Source of the DNA: Cybelea sp963824595
Lineage (GTDB): Bacteria; Vulcanimicrobiota; Vulcanimicrobiia; Vulcanimicrobiales; Vulcanimicrobiaceae
Length of the DNA: 64,000 nt
Direction: 5' to 3'
Assembly: GCA_963824595.1 (NCBI GenBank)
Contig: CAWGPY010000001.1
Coordinates: 310,001-374,000, forward strand
The translations under genes and the position numbers were made by a program. The notes beneath the pieces are model-generated. The model searched no databases, was not told the DNA's origin, and saw nothing but the letters and a program-made list of their open reading frames with translations. Numbering within the stretch: position 1 is the stretch's first letter; each line of letters begins with the position of its first letter. This document shows positions 57,070 through 64,000 of the stretch, piece by piece.

Positions 57070-57312
57070 ATGGCCTACATCATCACCGAGCCGTGCATCG
57101 GCACCAAGGACAAGTCGTGCGTGGACGTCTGTCCGGTCGATTGCATTCACGGCAAGGATGACGACGAGATGCTCTACATCGACCCCGAGGTCTGCATCGA
57201 CTGCGGGGCGTGCGTCTCGGCCTGCCCCGTCGAGGCGATCTTCGCCGACTCCGACGTGCCGGAGAAGTGGCAAAACTTCACGCAGATCAACGCGGATTAT
57301 TTCAAGAAGTGA
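57070..57312 (+). CDS. fdxA: Ferredoxin, 7Fe/8Fe bacterial type (FdxA-like)
   Basis: An 80-residue electron carrier. Cluster ligands are CIGTKDKSCVDVCPVDCI (the 3Fe/4Fe pattern with an 8-residue first spacing) and CIDCGACVSACPVEAI. The end is a short helical tail. It couples to the next gene by GTGA. The redox partner is not evident. Confidence 0.93.
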   Translation: MAYIITEPCIGTKDKSCVDVCPVDCIHGKDDDEMLYIDPEVCIDCGACVSACPVEAIFADSDVPEKWQNFTQINADYFKK

Positions 57313-57572
57313 ACCCGCAGGTCTCCAGCCATACGTTCGACAGTTTCTTCGCGTGGGCGCCGTGGGTCGTCGGCCTGCTGATCTATCTCATCGTCTACGT
57401 CGCCAAGCGGAACGAGCGTTCCGATAGCCCGGCTTCCGCGGGATCGACCTATGCGTGCGCCGTCTGCGGACGCCGCGGCACTCGCGAACAGATGGTGCCG
57501 CAGGATCACGGCGGCGCCGTGGGCTGGCAGTGCGCGCACTGCGCATCCGCCGCCCAAGCTACGGCACACTAG
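57309..57572 (+). CDS. Small membrane protein with a zinc-ribbon tail
   Basis: An 87-residue protein with one hydrophobic helix (WVVGLLIYLIVYVA) and a C-terminal CAVCGR...CAHC zinc ribbon. It is translationally coupled to the ferredoxin (GTGA), so a role as its membrane partner is possible. I do not recognise a family. Confidence 0.7.
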   Translation: MNPQVSSHTFDSFFAWAPWVVGLLIYLIVYVAKRNERSDSPASAGSTYACAVCGRRGTREQMVPQDHGGAVGWQCAHCASAAQATAH

Positions 57573-57593
57573 TTTCTTTAGCTTGACAAGGGG

Positions 57594-58520
57594 TTATTGC
57601 GGCTGGCCGTAGTCGTCCATGACCTTGTGGATCTGCGACGCCATCGCGAGCGCCTCGTTCCAGTTGCGCTGCCACATGTTGCGTCCGAAGATCAGGCCCA
57701 CGCAGCCGGCGGCCATCGCGACGTGCGCCTTGTGGATCGTCGCGTCGTCGCCCATCTTGCTGCCGCCCGAGACCAGCACCAGGCTGCGGCCGGCCGATTT
57801 CACGACCTTGCGTAGGCCGTCCACGTCGTCGAACGCCAGCGTGTCGTACGGCTTCGGCAGTTTCGCGGCGTCGTCGGGCTTCCACACGGGCTCGTTGAGC
57901 TTGATCACGTCGGCGCCCATCTCGCACGCGACGCGGGCCGCGTAGTCGACGGCGTAGAGCGAATCGATGCCGCCCTTCGCCTTGACGGCCGAGCCGCGCG
58001 GGTACGCCCAGATGACCAGCGGCATGCCGAACCGGTCGCAGTCGCGGCGTACCTCCGAGCACTGCGCGATATCCAGTTCTTGCGCCGGGCTGCCGACGTA
58101 GAGCGTGTAACCCACGGCGTCGGCGCCCAGGCGAACCGCGTCTTCGACGCACGACGTCAACGGACTGAACGCGTCGTCGTCGGGCGGAACGTTCGTCTTT
58201 CCGTTGACCTTCAGCAGCAGCGGCACCCGACCGGCGTACGCCCGCTGATACTTCTCCGCCAAGCCCACGTGGAGCGCGATGCCGGAGAAGTTCCCCTCCA
58301 CCGCTAGGCGGTAGATCCAATCCGTGTCGATCGCGTCCGGATTGTCGAAGAAGTCGATCGGCCCGTGCTCGAGCCCCTGGTCGATCGGCAGCATCATCAG
58401 CGTCCCGTTTGCCGGACCGTGTTCGTACATGAAGCGGTGTAGGCGGGTGCGCTTGCCGATGGAGAGGTTCATCTCGTCGAACGTGGGGCGTTTGACCGAG
58501 GGCGATACGGTTGCTGTCAT
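57594..58520 (-). CDS. fbaB: Class I fructose-bisphosphate aldolase, DeoC/FbaB family
   Basis: Cleaves fructose-1,6-bisphosphate in glycolysis or makes it in gluconeogenesis. The 308-residue product has MMLPIDQGLEHGPIDFF, LVIWAYPRGSAVKAKGG, GADVIKLNEPV with a likely Schiff-base lysine, LVLVSGGSKMG and GLIFGRNMWQR. These are the marks of the archaeal-type class I aldolases rather than the classical class I or II enzymes. It diverges from a dehydrogenase gene. Confidence 0.92.
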   Translation of the reverse strand: MTATVSPSVKRPTFDEMNLSIGKRTRLHRFMYEHGPANGTLMMLPIDQGLEHGPIDFFDNPDAIDTDWIYRLAVEGNFSGIALHVGLAEKYQRAYAGRVPLLLKVNGKTNVPPDDDAFSPLTSCVEDAVRLGADAVGYTLYVGSPAQELDIAQCSEVRRDCDRFGMPLVIWAYPRGSAVKAKGGIDSLYAVDYAARVACEMGADVIKLNEPVWKPDDAAKLPKPYDTLAFDDVDGLRKVVKSAGRSLVLVSGGSKMGDDATIHKAHVAMAAGCVGLIFGRNMWQRNWNEALAMASQIHKVMDDYGQPQ

Positions 58521-58582
58521 GGTGCCTCGCGCCTTCGCCGCCCCTCGAAGGTTATCCTGAGGCCGCGCCCAAATGGCCGGGC

Positions 58583-59506
58583 GTGATTGCGCGCGTCGGA
58601 TTCGTCGGGCTGGGCGCGATGGGCGAGCCGATGGCCCGCTCGTTGCGCAGGGCGGGATTCGACGTGGCGGCGAGCGTGCACCGCCGCCGCGACGCGTTGG
58701 AACGGCTGCGTGCCGACGGCGTCTCCGAGGCGGCCGACCCCGCCGACGCGGCCGCCCGCAGCGACGTCGTGATCCTGTGCGTTCCCGACGCGCCGCAGGT
58801 CGAAGACGCGCTCTTCGAGCCGGGCGGCGTGGCGCACGGGGCGCGCACCGGCTCGCTCGTCATCGACATGTCAACGATCTCTCCCGTTGCGAGCCGGCGC
58901 TTCGCGCAGCGCCTCGCCGAGCGCGGGGTGGAGTTCGTGGACGCGCCGGTAAGCGGCGGCCCCGCTCGCGCACGCGACGGCACGCTGACGATCATGGCCG
59001 GCGCGTCGCCCCAAGGGTACGTTCGCGCGGAGCCGGTGCTGCGCGCCATGGGCACTCCGCACCACCTGGGGCCGGTCGGTATGGGCGAGACGGTCAAGCT
59101 CGTGAATCAGATCATCATCGCCAACGTCATGATCGCCAACGCCGAGGGGCTGCTGTTCGCGCAGCGATCCGGCGCCGATCTCGACAGCGTGCGCGCCGTG
59201 CTCGCCACGGCGACGGCCTCCAACTACCTGCTGGCCGAGTGGCTGCCGAAGACGTGGCTTGCCGGCAAGCTCGACGGCGGGTTCGCGCTCGACCTGCTGC
59301 GCAAGGATCTGGCGGCGGCGCTCGAAGCCGCGCGGGCATTCGACTTTCCAATGCCGGCCACGGGGCTGGCCTACCAACTCTACACCACTCGCTCCGCAAG
59401 AGGGGACGGCGCGCTGGATTACAGCGCGATAGTGAAATCGTATGAACCCAACCCAGGAGATGAAGCCGGCGCGCATACCGCTGGTCAAAAGCCCGGACTT
59501 CAATAA
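58583..59506 (+). CDS. NAD(P)-dependent beta-hydroxyacid dehydrogenase
   Basis: A 307-residue member of the 3-hydroxyisobutyrate/tartronate-semialdehyde reductase family. It has the Rossmann RVGFVGLGAMGEPMARSLRRAGF, FVDAPVSGGPARARDGTLTIMAGA and the catalytic lysine in GMGETVKLVNQ. The exact substrate is unknown. The GTG at 58583 is chosen; an upstream ATG would extend the protein with a non-conserved stretch. Its 3' end overlaps phoB by 65 nt. Confidence 0.88.
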   Translation: MIARVGFVGLGAMGEPMARSLRRAGFDVAASVHRRRDALERLRADGVSEAADPADAAARSDVVILCVPDAPQVEDALFEPGGVAHGARTGSLVIDMSTISPVASRRFAQRLAERGVEFVDAPVSGGPARARDGTLTIMAGASPQGYVRAEPVLRAMGTPHHLGPVGMGETVKLVNQIIIANVMIANAEGLLFAQRSGADLDSVRAVLATATASNYLLAEWLPKTWLAGKLDGGFALDLLRKDLAAALEAARAFDFPMPATGLAYQLYTTRSARGDGALDYSAIVKSYEPNPGDEAGAHTAGQKPGLQ

Positions 59507-60182
59507 GAAGATCCTCGTCGTTGACGACGAGTCGGCCATCCTCCAGACGCTGCGCTTCAACTTGGAACGCAGCGGCTACGCCGTGGTCACGGCGGGTGAC
59601 GGCCGCAGCGCGATCGCCATGGCGCAGCGCGAGCAGCCCGACTTGATCGTGCTCGACATCATGCTCCCGGTGCTCGACGGCGTCGAGGCGTGCAAGGAGA
59701 TTCGCAAGTTCAGCCCCGTGCCGATCATCATGCTCACGGCCAAGGATCAGGAGATCGACAAGGTGCTGGCGCTCGAGCTCGGCGCGGACGACTACGTGAC
59801 GAAGCCCTTTGCGCTGCACGAGTTCCTCGCGCGGGTGAAGGCGCGTCTGCGCCGGCAGAACTCGATCCAGACCGGACACGAAGAGGCGATCTCGCTGGGT
59901 TCCATCGTGCTCGATCCGTCGCGGCAACAGCTGACGGTGCGCGGGCACGAGGTCGCCCTGGCGCCCAAGGAGTTCGGGCTGCTTCGCGTTCTCATGGAGA
60001 ACCACGGTCGCGTCGTGACGCGGCAGACGCTGCTCGACAAGGTGTGGGGCTACGACTTCGAAGGAGAGCAGCAGACGGTGAGCGTGCACATCCGGTGGCT
60101 GCGCGAGAAGATCGAAGAAGACTCGCGCGCGCCGCGCCACATCCTCACGGTGCGCAGCCGCGGCTACATGTTCAAGGCTTGA
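59442..60182 (+). CDS. phoB: PhoB-like response regulator
   Basis: An OmpR/PhoB-type transcription factor of 246 residues. The receiver domain (about 22-138) has ILVVDDESA, the phosphoacceptor in LIVLDIMLP, and VTKPF. The winged-helix domain has LAPKEFGLLRVLMENHGRVVTRQTLLDKVWGY and the VSVHIRWLREKIEED turn. It is followed by a kinase and pstB, so phosphate control is likely. It overlaps the kinase gene (TTGA). Confidence 0.92.
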   Translation: MNPTQEMKPARIPLVKSPDFNKKILVVDDESAILQTLRFNLERSGYAVVTAGDGRSAIAMAQREQPDLIVLDIMLPVLDGVEACKEIRKFSPVPIIMLTAKDQEIDKVLALELGADDYVTKPFALHEFLARVKARLRRQNSIQTGHEEAISLGSIVLDPSRQQLTVRGHEVALAPKEFGLLRVLMENHGRVVTRQTLLDKVWGYDFEGEQQTVSVHIRWLREKIEEDSRAPRHILTVRSRGYMFKA

Positions 60183-61369
60183 CGCCGTTCGAGTGGGTGC
60201 TGATCGCCGCGCTCGCCGGGTTGGCCGGCGGCTTCGGGATCGCGCGCGCCGTCGCGCGCCAGCCCGAGCCGCCGATCGCCGAACCGCAGCCCGTCGCGCC
60301 GCCGCGGGCGGCGCCGGCGCCGGGTGATGCGGCGTTCCAGCGCCTGGTGCACGCGCTGCCGATCGGCGTGGTGCTGGTCGACCGCGACTCCCGCGTCGAG
60401 TTCGCCAACGCGGCCGCGGGGACGACCTTCGGCTTCGATCCGGCGCGGGCGATCGATCTGCACGTGATCCAGGCGATTCCCAACATCGAGCTCGAGCGGC
60501 GGATCGCCGACGCGTTACGCGGCGATGCGTCGGTCGCGCCGCTGCAGCTCACCGGGGCGGCGGGCCAGCGGACGTATCGCGTGTCGGTGTATCCGATCAC
60601 CGAAGAGGGCGACGCGGAGCCGTCGGTGGTGGTGCTCTCCGACGACCAGACGGCGCTGCTGCGGCTCGATCGCGCGCGCAAAGAGTTCCTCTCCAACGTC
60701 TCGCACGAGCTGCGCACGCCGCTCTCGTCGATCAAGCTCATGCTCGAGACCGTGCTCGAGGCGCCCGAGCAGGAGGCGCGCGATCTGTTCGTCCCGCAGG
60801 CGTTGGCGCAGGTCGACCGGCTGACCGCGCTCGTCGGGCAGCTGCTGGAGCAGGCGCGTGCCGAGTCGGGCCAGCTGAAGCTCGACCTGCGCGACGTGGA
60901 TTTGGAAGGGGTCGCGCAGCCGATCGTCGCCTCGTTCGATCAGCAGGCATCGAACAAGGGCGTGAGCATCGAGCTCGCGGCGCTGCGGCCGGTCCGCGTC
61001 GAGGCCGATCCCGACCGCCTCGCGCAAGTCTTTGTGAACCTGATCGACAACGCGCTGCGCCACACGCGCGGCGGCGGCCGCATTCGAGTGGAGCTCGACG
61101 CGCGCGATAGCGACGCGGTGCTGCGCGTGCGCGACACCGGCGAAGGAATCCCCTACCGCGATCTGCCGCACATCTTCGAGCGCTTCTACGTGGTGGATCG
61201 TTCGCGCACGCGCGGAAGCGGCGGGGCCGGCCTCGGCCTCGCGATCGTCAAGGGAATCGTCGACGCACACGGCGGCTCGATCACGGCGGAGTCGATGCTC
61301 GGTCGCGGCACCGCGTTCACGATTCGATTGCCGATCATGCGTATCAAGCGCGAAGCCGGAACGCCTTAA
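60179..61369 (+). CDS. phoR: PhoR-like sensor histidine kinase
   Basis: A 396-residue kinase that partners PhoB. It has one N-terminal hydrophobic helix (about 5-22), a PAS domain (QRLVHALPIGVVLVDRDSRVEFAN), the HisKA box EFLSNVSHELRTPLSSIKLMLET, and the ATPase domain with LIDNALRHTRGGG, DTGEGIPYRDLPHIFERFY and GGAGLGLAIVKGIVDAHGG. There is no periplasmic sensor domain, as in many PhoR proteins that sense through PstB. The TTG overlaps the phoB stop (TTGA). Confidence 0.92.
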   Translation: MTPFEWVLIAALAGLAGGFGIARAVARQPEPPIAEPQPVAPPRAAPAPGDAAFQRLVHALPIGVVLVDRDSRVEFANAAAGTTFGFDPARAIDLHVIQAIPNIELERRIADALRGDASVAPLQLTGAAGQRTYRVSVYPITEEGDAEPSVVVLSDDQTALLRLDRARKEFLSNVSHELRTPLSSIKLMLETVLEAPEQEARDLFVPQALAQVDRLTALVGQLLEQARAESGQLKLDLRDVDLEGVAQPIVASFDQQASNKGVSIELAALRPVRVEADPDRLAQVFVNLIDNALRHTRGGGRIRVELDARDSDAVLRVRDTGEGIPYRDLPHIFERFYVVDRSRTRGSGGAGLGLAIVKGIVDAHGGSITAESMLGRGTAFTIRLPIMRIKREAGTP

Positions 61370-61379
61370 GGTTCCTTAA
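61366..61379. promoter_or_regulatory. Dyad TTAAG-N4-CTTAA between phoR and pstB
   Basis: A 14-bp inverted repeat beginning within the phoR stop, 20 nt before the pstB GTG. It shares its half-sites and spacing with the dyad in the pyk/TonB-like gap (41931-41944). Confidence 0.4.
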
Positions 61380-61399
61380 GCGAGGACGGGCATCGGAAG

Positions 61400-62176
61400 G
61401 TGAACGACGAACACGCGGAGCGCATGGCGAAGATCAACGTCGAGAACCTCGACGTTTACTACGGCGCCTTTCACGCCATCAGGAACGCATCGCTCAAAGT
61501 GCCGGCGAACCGCGTGATGGCGCTGATCGGACCGTCAGGCTGCGGCAAGTCGACGTTCATTCGTGCGCTCAATCGAATGCACGATCTGACGCCGGGAGCG
61601 CGCGTCGAGGGGCGCGTCCTGCTCGACGACCGCGACATCTACGCGCCGGAAATCGACCCGGTGACCATCCGCTACCGCATCGGCATGGTCTTTCAGCGGC
61701 CCAACCCGTTTCCGAAGTCGATCTTCGACAACGTGGTCTACGGGCCGCGCATTCACGGCGAGCGCGATCGGCAAACGTTGATGGAGATTTGCGAGCGCAG
61801 CCTGCGCCAGGCGGCACTCTGGGACGAGGTGAAGGATCGCCTCGACCGGTCGGCCCTCGCACTGTCGGGCGGCCAGCAGCAGCGCCTCTGCATCGCGCGC
61901 TGCCTCGCGGTCGACCCCGAAGTGATCCTGATGGACGAGCCGGCGTCGGCCCTCGACCCCATCGCCACCAGCAAGATCGAAGACCTCATCGAACAGCTCA
62001 AAAAAGAGTACACGGTCGTGATCGTGACGCACTCGATGCAGCAGGCGGCGCGCATCAGCGACAACACCGCCTTCTTTCTGCTCGGCGAACTGCTCGAGAC
62101 CGACACGACCGCGACGATCTTCACCAAGCCGCGGGACAAGCGCACCGAGGACTACATCACCGGCCGCTACGGTTAG
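61400..62176 (+). CDS. pstB: Phosphate ABC transporter ATPase PstB
   Basis: The ATPase of the high-affinity phosphate importer, 258 residues. It has LIGPSGCGKSTFIRALNRMHDL (Walker A), MVFQRPNPFPKSI (Q-loop), LALSGGQQQRLCIARCLAVDPEVILMDEPASALDP and the VIVTHSMQQAARISD switch. pstS, pstC, pstA and phoU are not adjacent, which is unusual. It starts at a GTG after the kinase. Confidence 0.94.
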   Translation: MNDEHAERMAKINVENLDVYYGAFHAIRNASLKVPANRVMALIGPSGCGKSTFIRALNRMHDLTPGARVEGRVLLDDRDIYAPEIDPVTIRYRIGMVFQRPNPFPKSIFDNVVYGPRIHGERDRQTLMEICERSLRQAALWDEVKDRLDRSALALSGGQQQRLCIARCLAVDPEVILMDEPASALDPIATSKIEDLIEQLKKEYTVVIVTHSMQQAARISDNTAFFLLGELLETDTTATIFTKPRDKRTEDYITGRYG

Positions 62177-62221
62177 CTCGGTCGCCAAGCTAGCAAGCAG
62201 GCGCATAACGCGGTCATCGCG

Positions 62222-62239
62222 CTTAACCGCGTCTTAATC
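62222..62239 (+). promoter_or_regulatory. Pho-box-like direct repeat ahead of the porin gene
   Basis: CTTAACC (62222-62228) and CTTAATC (62233-62239) repeat with an 11-bp period, the spacing used by PhoB-family boxes; the half-site also resembles the CTTAACC-type box described in cyanobacteria. A TAGACT -10-like hexamer (62249-62254) follows about 9 bp later, the usual position for PhoB activation. Confidence 0.55.
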
Positions 62240-62300
62240 GGCGAGCGCTAGACTAATTGCAGTGCACACACTCCTTCCCACACGAGGAGACTAGGTAACC

Positions 62301-64000
62301 GTGTCATTTTTGTTGGTTCGCGCCGCCATCGTTGCGGCGGCGATCGTTCTGGGCGCTTCCGCGCTGGCACCGGCGGCAACACAGGCAACACCGGTCGCGC
62401 AGGCGGACGCAACACCCGATTTCGGATCGCCCCCCTCGGGCCAAATCCCGATCCTCTACAACGACCGCCACGTGTATTCCAAGCCCGACGTGCTCAAGCA
62501 AGGGCGCGTGCTCGCCGCACTCGCACGCAACGGCACGATCTACGTGCCGTTGCGCTCGATGTTCGAGCAGATGGGCGCGGCGGTCTCGTTCGATCCGTCG
62601 AGCCAGATGGCGACGGTCTCGAAGCCCGGCGCCGAGGTCAAGGTGACCGTCGGCAAACCGGAAGTCATCGTCAATGGCGAGTCGCGCCCGCTCGACGTTC
62701 CGCCGATCGTCGTCAACGGCGTGGTGATGGTTCCGATCCGCGTCATCTCCGAAGGCATGGGTGCCTACGTGCAGTGGGTTCCCGATCGGCGTCTGGTCGT
62801 GGTGCGGTACATCCCGGCCACGCCGCCGCCTCCGACCGAAGCGCCGCCGCCGCCGCCCGTTCCGACCGCGACGCTCGCGCCGCCGCCGCCGACACCCAAT
62901 CCCCTCAAGCTCGGCGGCTATTTCCGCTCGTACTACTTCACGCGGCAGAACGCGTCGAACAACCCGGGTACGGAGTTCAATTTCTCGCCCGGCGCCAAGT
63001 ACAATTCGAACGGCGTTAACCAGGCGACGTGGAACAGCGCGATCGCCGTTCACGGCGACTACGCCTTCGGCACCTCCGGCTGGGACATCGGCGGCACGTA
63101 CCTCTACGCGAACCCAATCGATGGACCGTGCGTCGTGCCCGCCAACCACGCGAAGGGCGCGGTCTGCGTCTCGCAGACGCCGCCCAACACGAACGCCGAC
63201 GATACGCTGCCCGGCTTCACGATGAGCACCTTCTACGAAGCCTACCTGAAGTACAAGGCGCACGGATTCGACGGCGCACTCGGCAACGTGCTGTTCAACA
63301 CGCCGTGGGCCAACCCGTCGGACTCGCGGCTCAAGCCGGCTGCCTTCCAGGGCGCCTACCTGAGCTATACCGCGCCCTCGTTCTGGACCATCGAAGGCGC
63401 CGACATGCTGACCTTCGAGAACCGCACCAGCTCGGACTTCAGTCATCAGACGCTGCTGACGAGCTATCCCGCCGGAAACCCCGGGCTGGCCTCGAATATC
63501 TTCGTCCCCAACGGCAACGGCATCAACACCAACGGGTTCACGATGGGCAAGCTCGGCTACGCCAACCCGGCGGGCATCTCCGCAAACGGATACTTCTATG
63601 GCGTCAGCGACATCGTGACCATGTGGTGGGGCGATGCCAAATATACGTTCGGCGGCAGCCGGTTCGCCCCGTACGTCGCCCTGCAGGGCGGCTCGGAGAG
63701 CAACAACGGCAAGTCGTACATCGGAAAGATCGACAGCCAGGTCTTCGGAGCGCAGATCGGGGCCAACGTCACGAAGAACATCGGCGTGGCGCTCGGCTAC
63801 GATCAAATCCCGTGGAAGAACGATACGGTCTTTCTGCCGAAGAACGTCACCTGCAGCAATACGAACTATCAGATCACCGCGAAGGGTGCGACGCTGGCGT
63901 ACTTGCTCCCGTCGAACGCGGCGCAGTGCTTCAACAACCCCAACGGAACGGCGCAAGTCTACTACGGCGGATGGGCGAGCCCGTACACCGACGCCTATGC
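62301..64000 (+). CDS. Outer-membrane porin-like protein with copper-amine-oxidase-N-like domain, 3' end missing
   Basis: The frame runs from a GTG (GAGGAGA 10 nt upstream) to the window end, 566 codons. It has a signal peptide (about 1-30) and a copper-amine-oxidase N-terminal-like domain (about 50-170, with PLRSMFEQMGAAVSFD and PIRVISEGMGAYVQW). A proline-rich linker follows. The rest is a long stretch of alternating aromatic strands typical of a beta-barrel (GYFRSYYFTRQN, ... GGWASPYTD). A peptidoglycan-tethered porin is the best guess. With the Pho-like box upstream it could be a phosphate porin. Confidence 0.7.
   Translation, partial: MSFLLVRAAIVAAAIVLGASALAPAATQATPVAQADATPDFGSPPSGQIPILYNDRHVYSKPDVLKQGRVLAALARNGTIYVPLRSMFEQMGAAVSFDPSSQMATVSKPGAEVKVTVGKPEVIVNGESRPLDVPPIVVNGVVMVPIRVISEGMGAYVQWVPDRRLVVVRYIPATPPPPTEAPPPPPVPTATLAPPPPTPNPLKLGGYFRSYYFTRQNASNNPGTEFNFSPGAKYNSNGVNQATWNSAIAVHGDYAFGTSGWDIGGTYLYANPIDGPCVVPANHAKGAVCVSQTPPNTNADDTLPGFTMSTFYEAYLKYKAHGFDGALGNVLFNTPWANPSDSRLKPAAFQGAYLSYTAPSFWTIEGADMLTFENRTSSDFSHQTLLTSYPAGNPGLASNIFVPNGNGINTNGFTMGKLGYANPAGISANGYFYGVSDIVTMWWGDAKYTFGGSRFAPYVALQGGSESNNGKSYIGKIDSQVFGAQIGANVTKNIGVALGYDQIPWKNDTVFLPKNVTCSNTNYQITAKGATLAYLLPSNAAQCFNNPNGTAQVYYGGWASPYTDAY

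Noticed and set aside
62304..63956. 550-codon minus-strand frame opposite the porin
   Set aside because: Low-complexity antisense frame. The plus strand has a signal peptide, ribosome site and barrel pattern.

Overview
The window is a GC-rich, tightly packed stretch of bacterial chromosome (about two-thirds G+C by eye). It has roughly 66 protein genes, no tRNA, rRNA or CRISPR array, no insertion sequence and no phage gene. The organism looks like a diderm: it has ExbB/ExbD/TonB machinery, a secreted TonB-C/TPR protein, and a beta-barrel-like porin carrying a copper-amine-oxidase N-terminal-like domain. The gene set would suit an uncultured high-GC diderm lineage such as Eremiobacterota (WPS-2) or a relative. 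That placement is inference from gene content and style, not a computed result. About twenty gene junctions are 4-base stop/start overlaps (ATGA, GTGA, TTGA), so translational coupling dominates.

Layout. 1-6.3 kb: serS (cut by the window edge) diverges from moeA, hisC, a calcineurin-type phosphoesterase, a hotdog thioesterase, smpB, tilS and hpt. 6.3-10.8 kb: ftsH and two exported M16-like proteins that both lack the zinc site. 10.9-14.3 kb: a GT4 glycosyltransferase, a DUF2079-like membrane protein and a GT9-like protein. 14.3-16.5 kb (minus strand): a CPBP intramembrane protease, rsmA and a G5/3D-domain exported protein. 16.8-21.3 kb: another GT4, an RNase H-like small protein, mpg, rho and a pseudouridine synthase. 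21.4-25.8 kb: a TonB-C/TPR protein, exbB, two exbD and two tonB. 25.8-32.9 kb: uppP, a small membrane protein, moaC, mogA, folC, folP, folB, a folK fused to a lysine-less AccB-like domain, accC and nusB. 32.8-40.4 kb: pbp1A, xseA, xseB, an exported orphan, tlyA, nadK and recN. 40.5-43.4 kb: pyk (minus) and a TonB-like proline-rich protein. 43.4-51.7 kb: a strong promoter with a structured leader, then rimP, nusA, ylxR, infB, rbfA, nrnA, truB and ribF. 51.7-64 kb: a TlpA-like lipoprotein, a seven-repeat beta-propeller lipoprotein, a membrane-anchored Clp ATPase, a SIMPL protein, a YeaQ-like protein, a ferredoxin, a zinc-ribbon membrane protein, an aldolase, a beta-hydroxyacid dehydrogenase, phoB, phoR, pstB and a porin that runs off the end.

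The main themes are translation and RNA processing (smpB, tilS, rsmA, rho, rluB-like, nusB, tlyA, the rimP-to-ribF operon), cofactor synthesis (molybdopterin, folate, FAD, NAD kinase), envelope energisation (ExbBD-TonB), and phosphate sensing (PhoBR, PstB and a porin with a Pho-box-like site). The items most worth a second look are the FolK/AccB-like fusion without a biotinyl lysine, the stripped-down membrane-anchored Clp ATPase, several genes whose conserved N-terminus is preceded only by non-AUG/GUG/UUG codons, and the ~300-nt structured leader of the rimP-nusA-infB operon.
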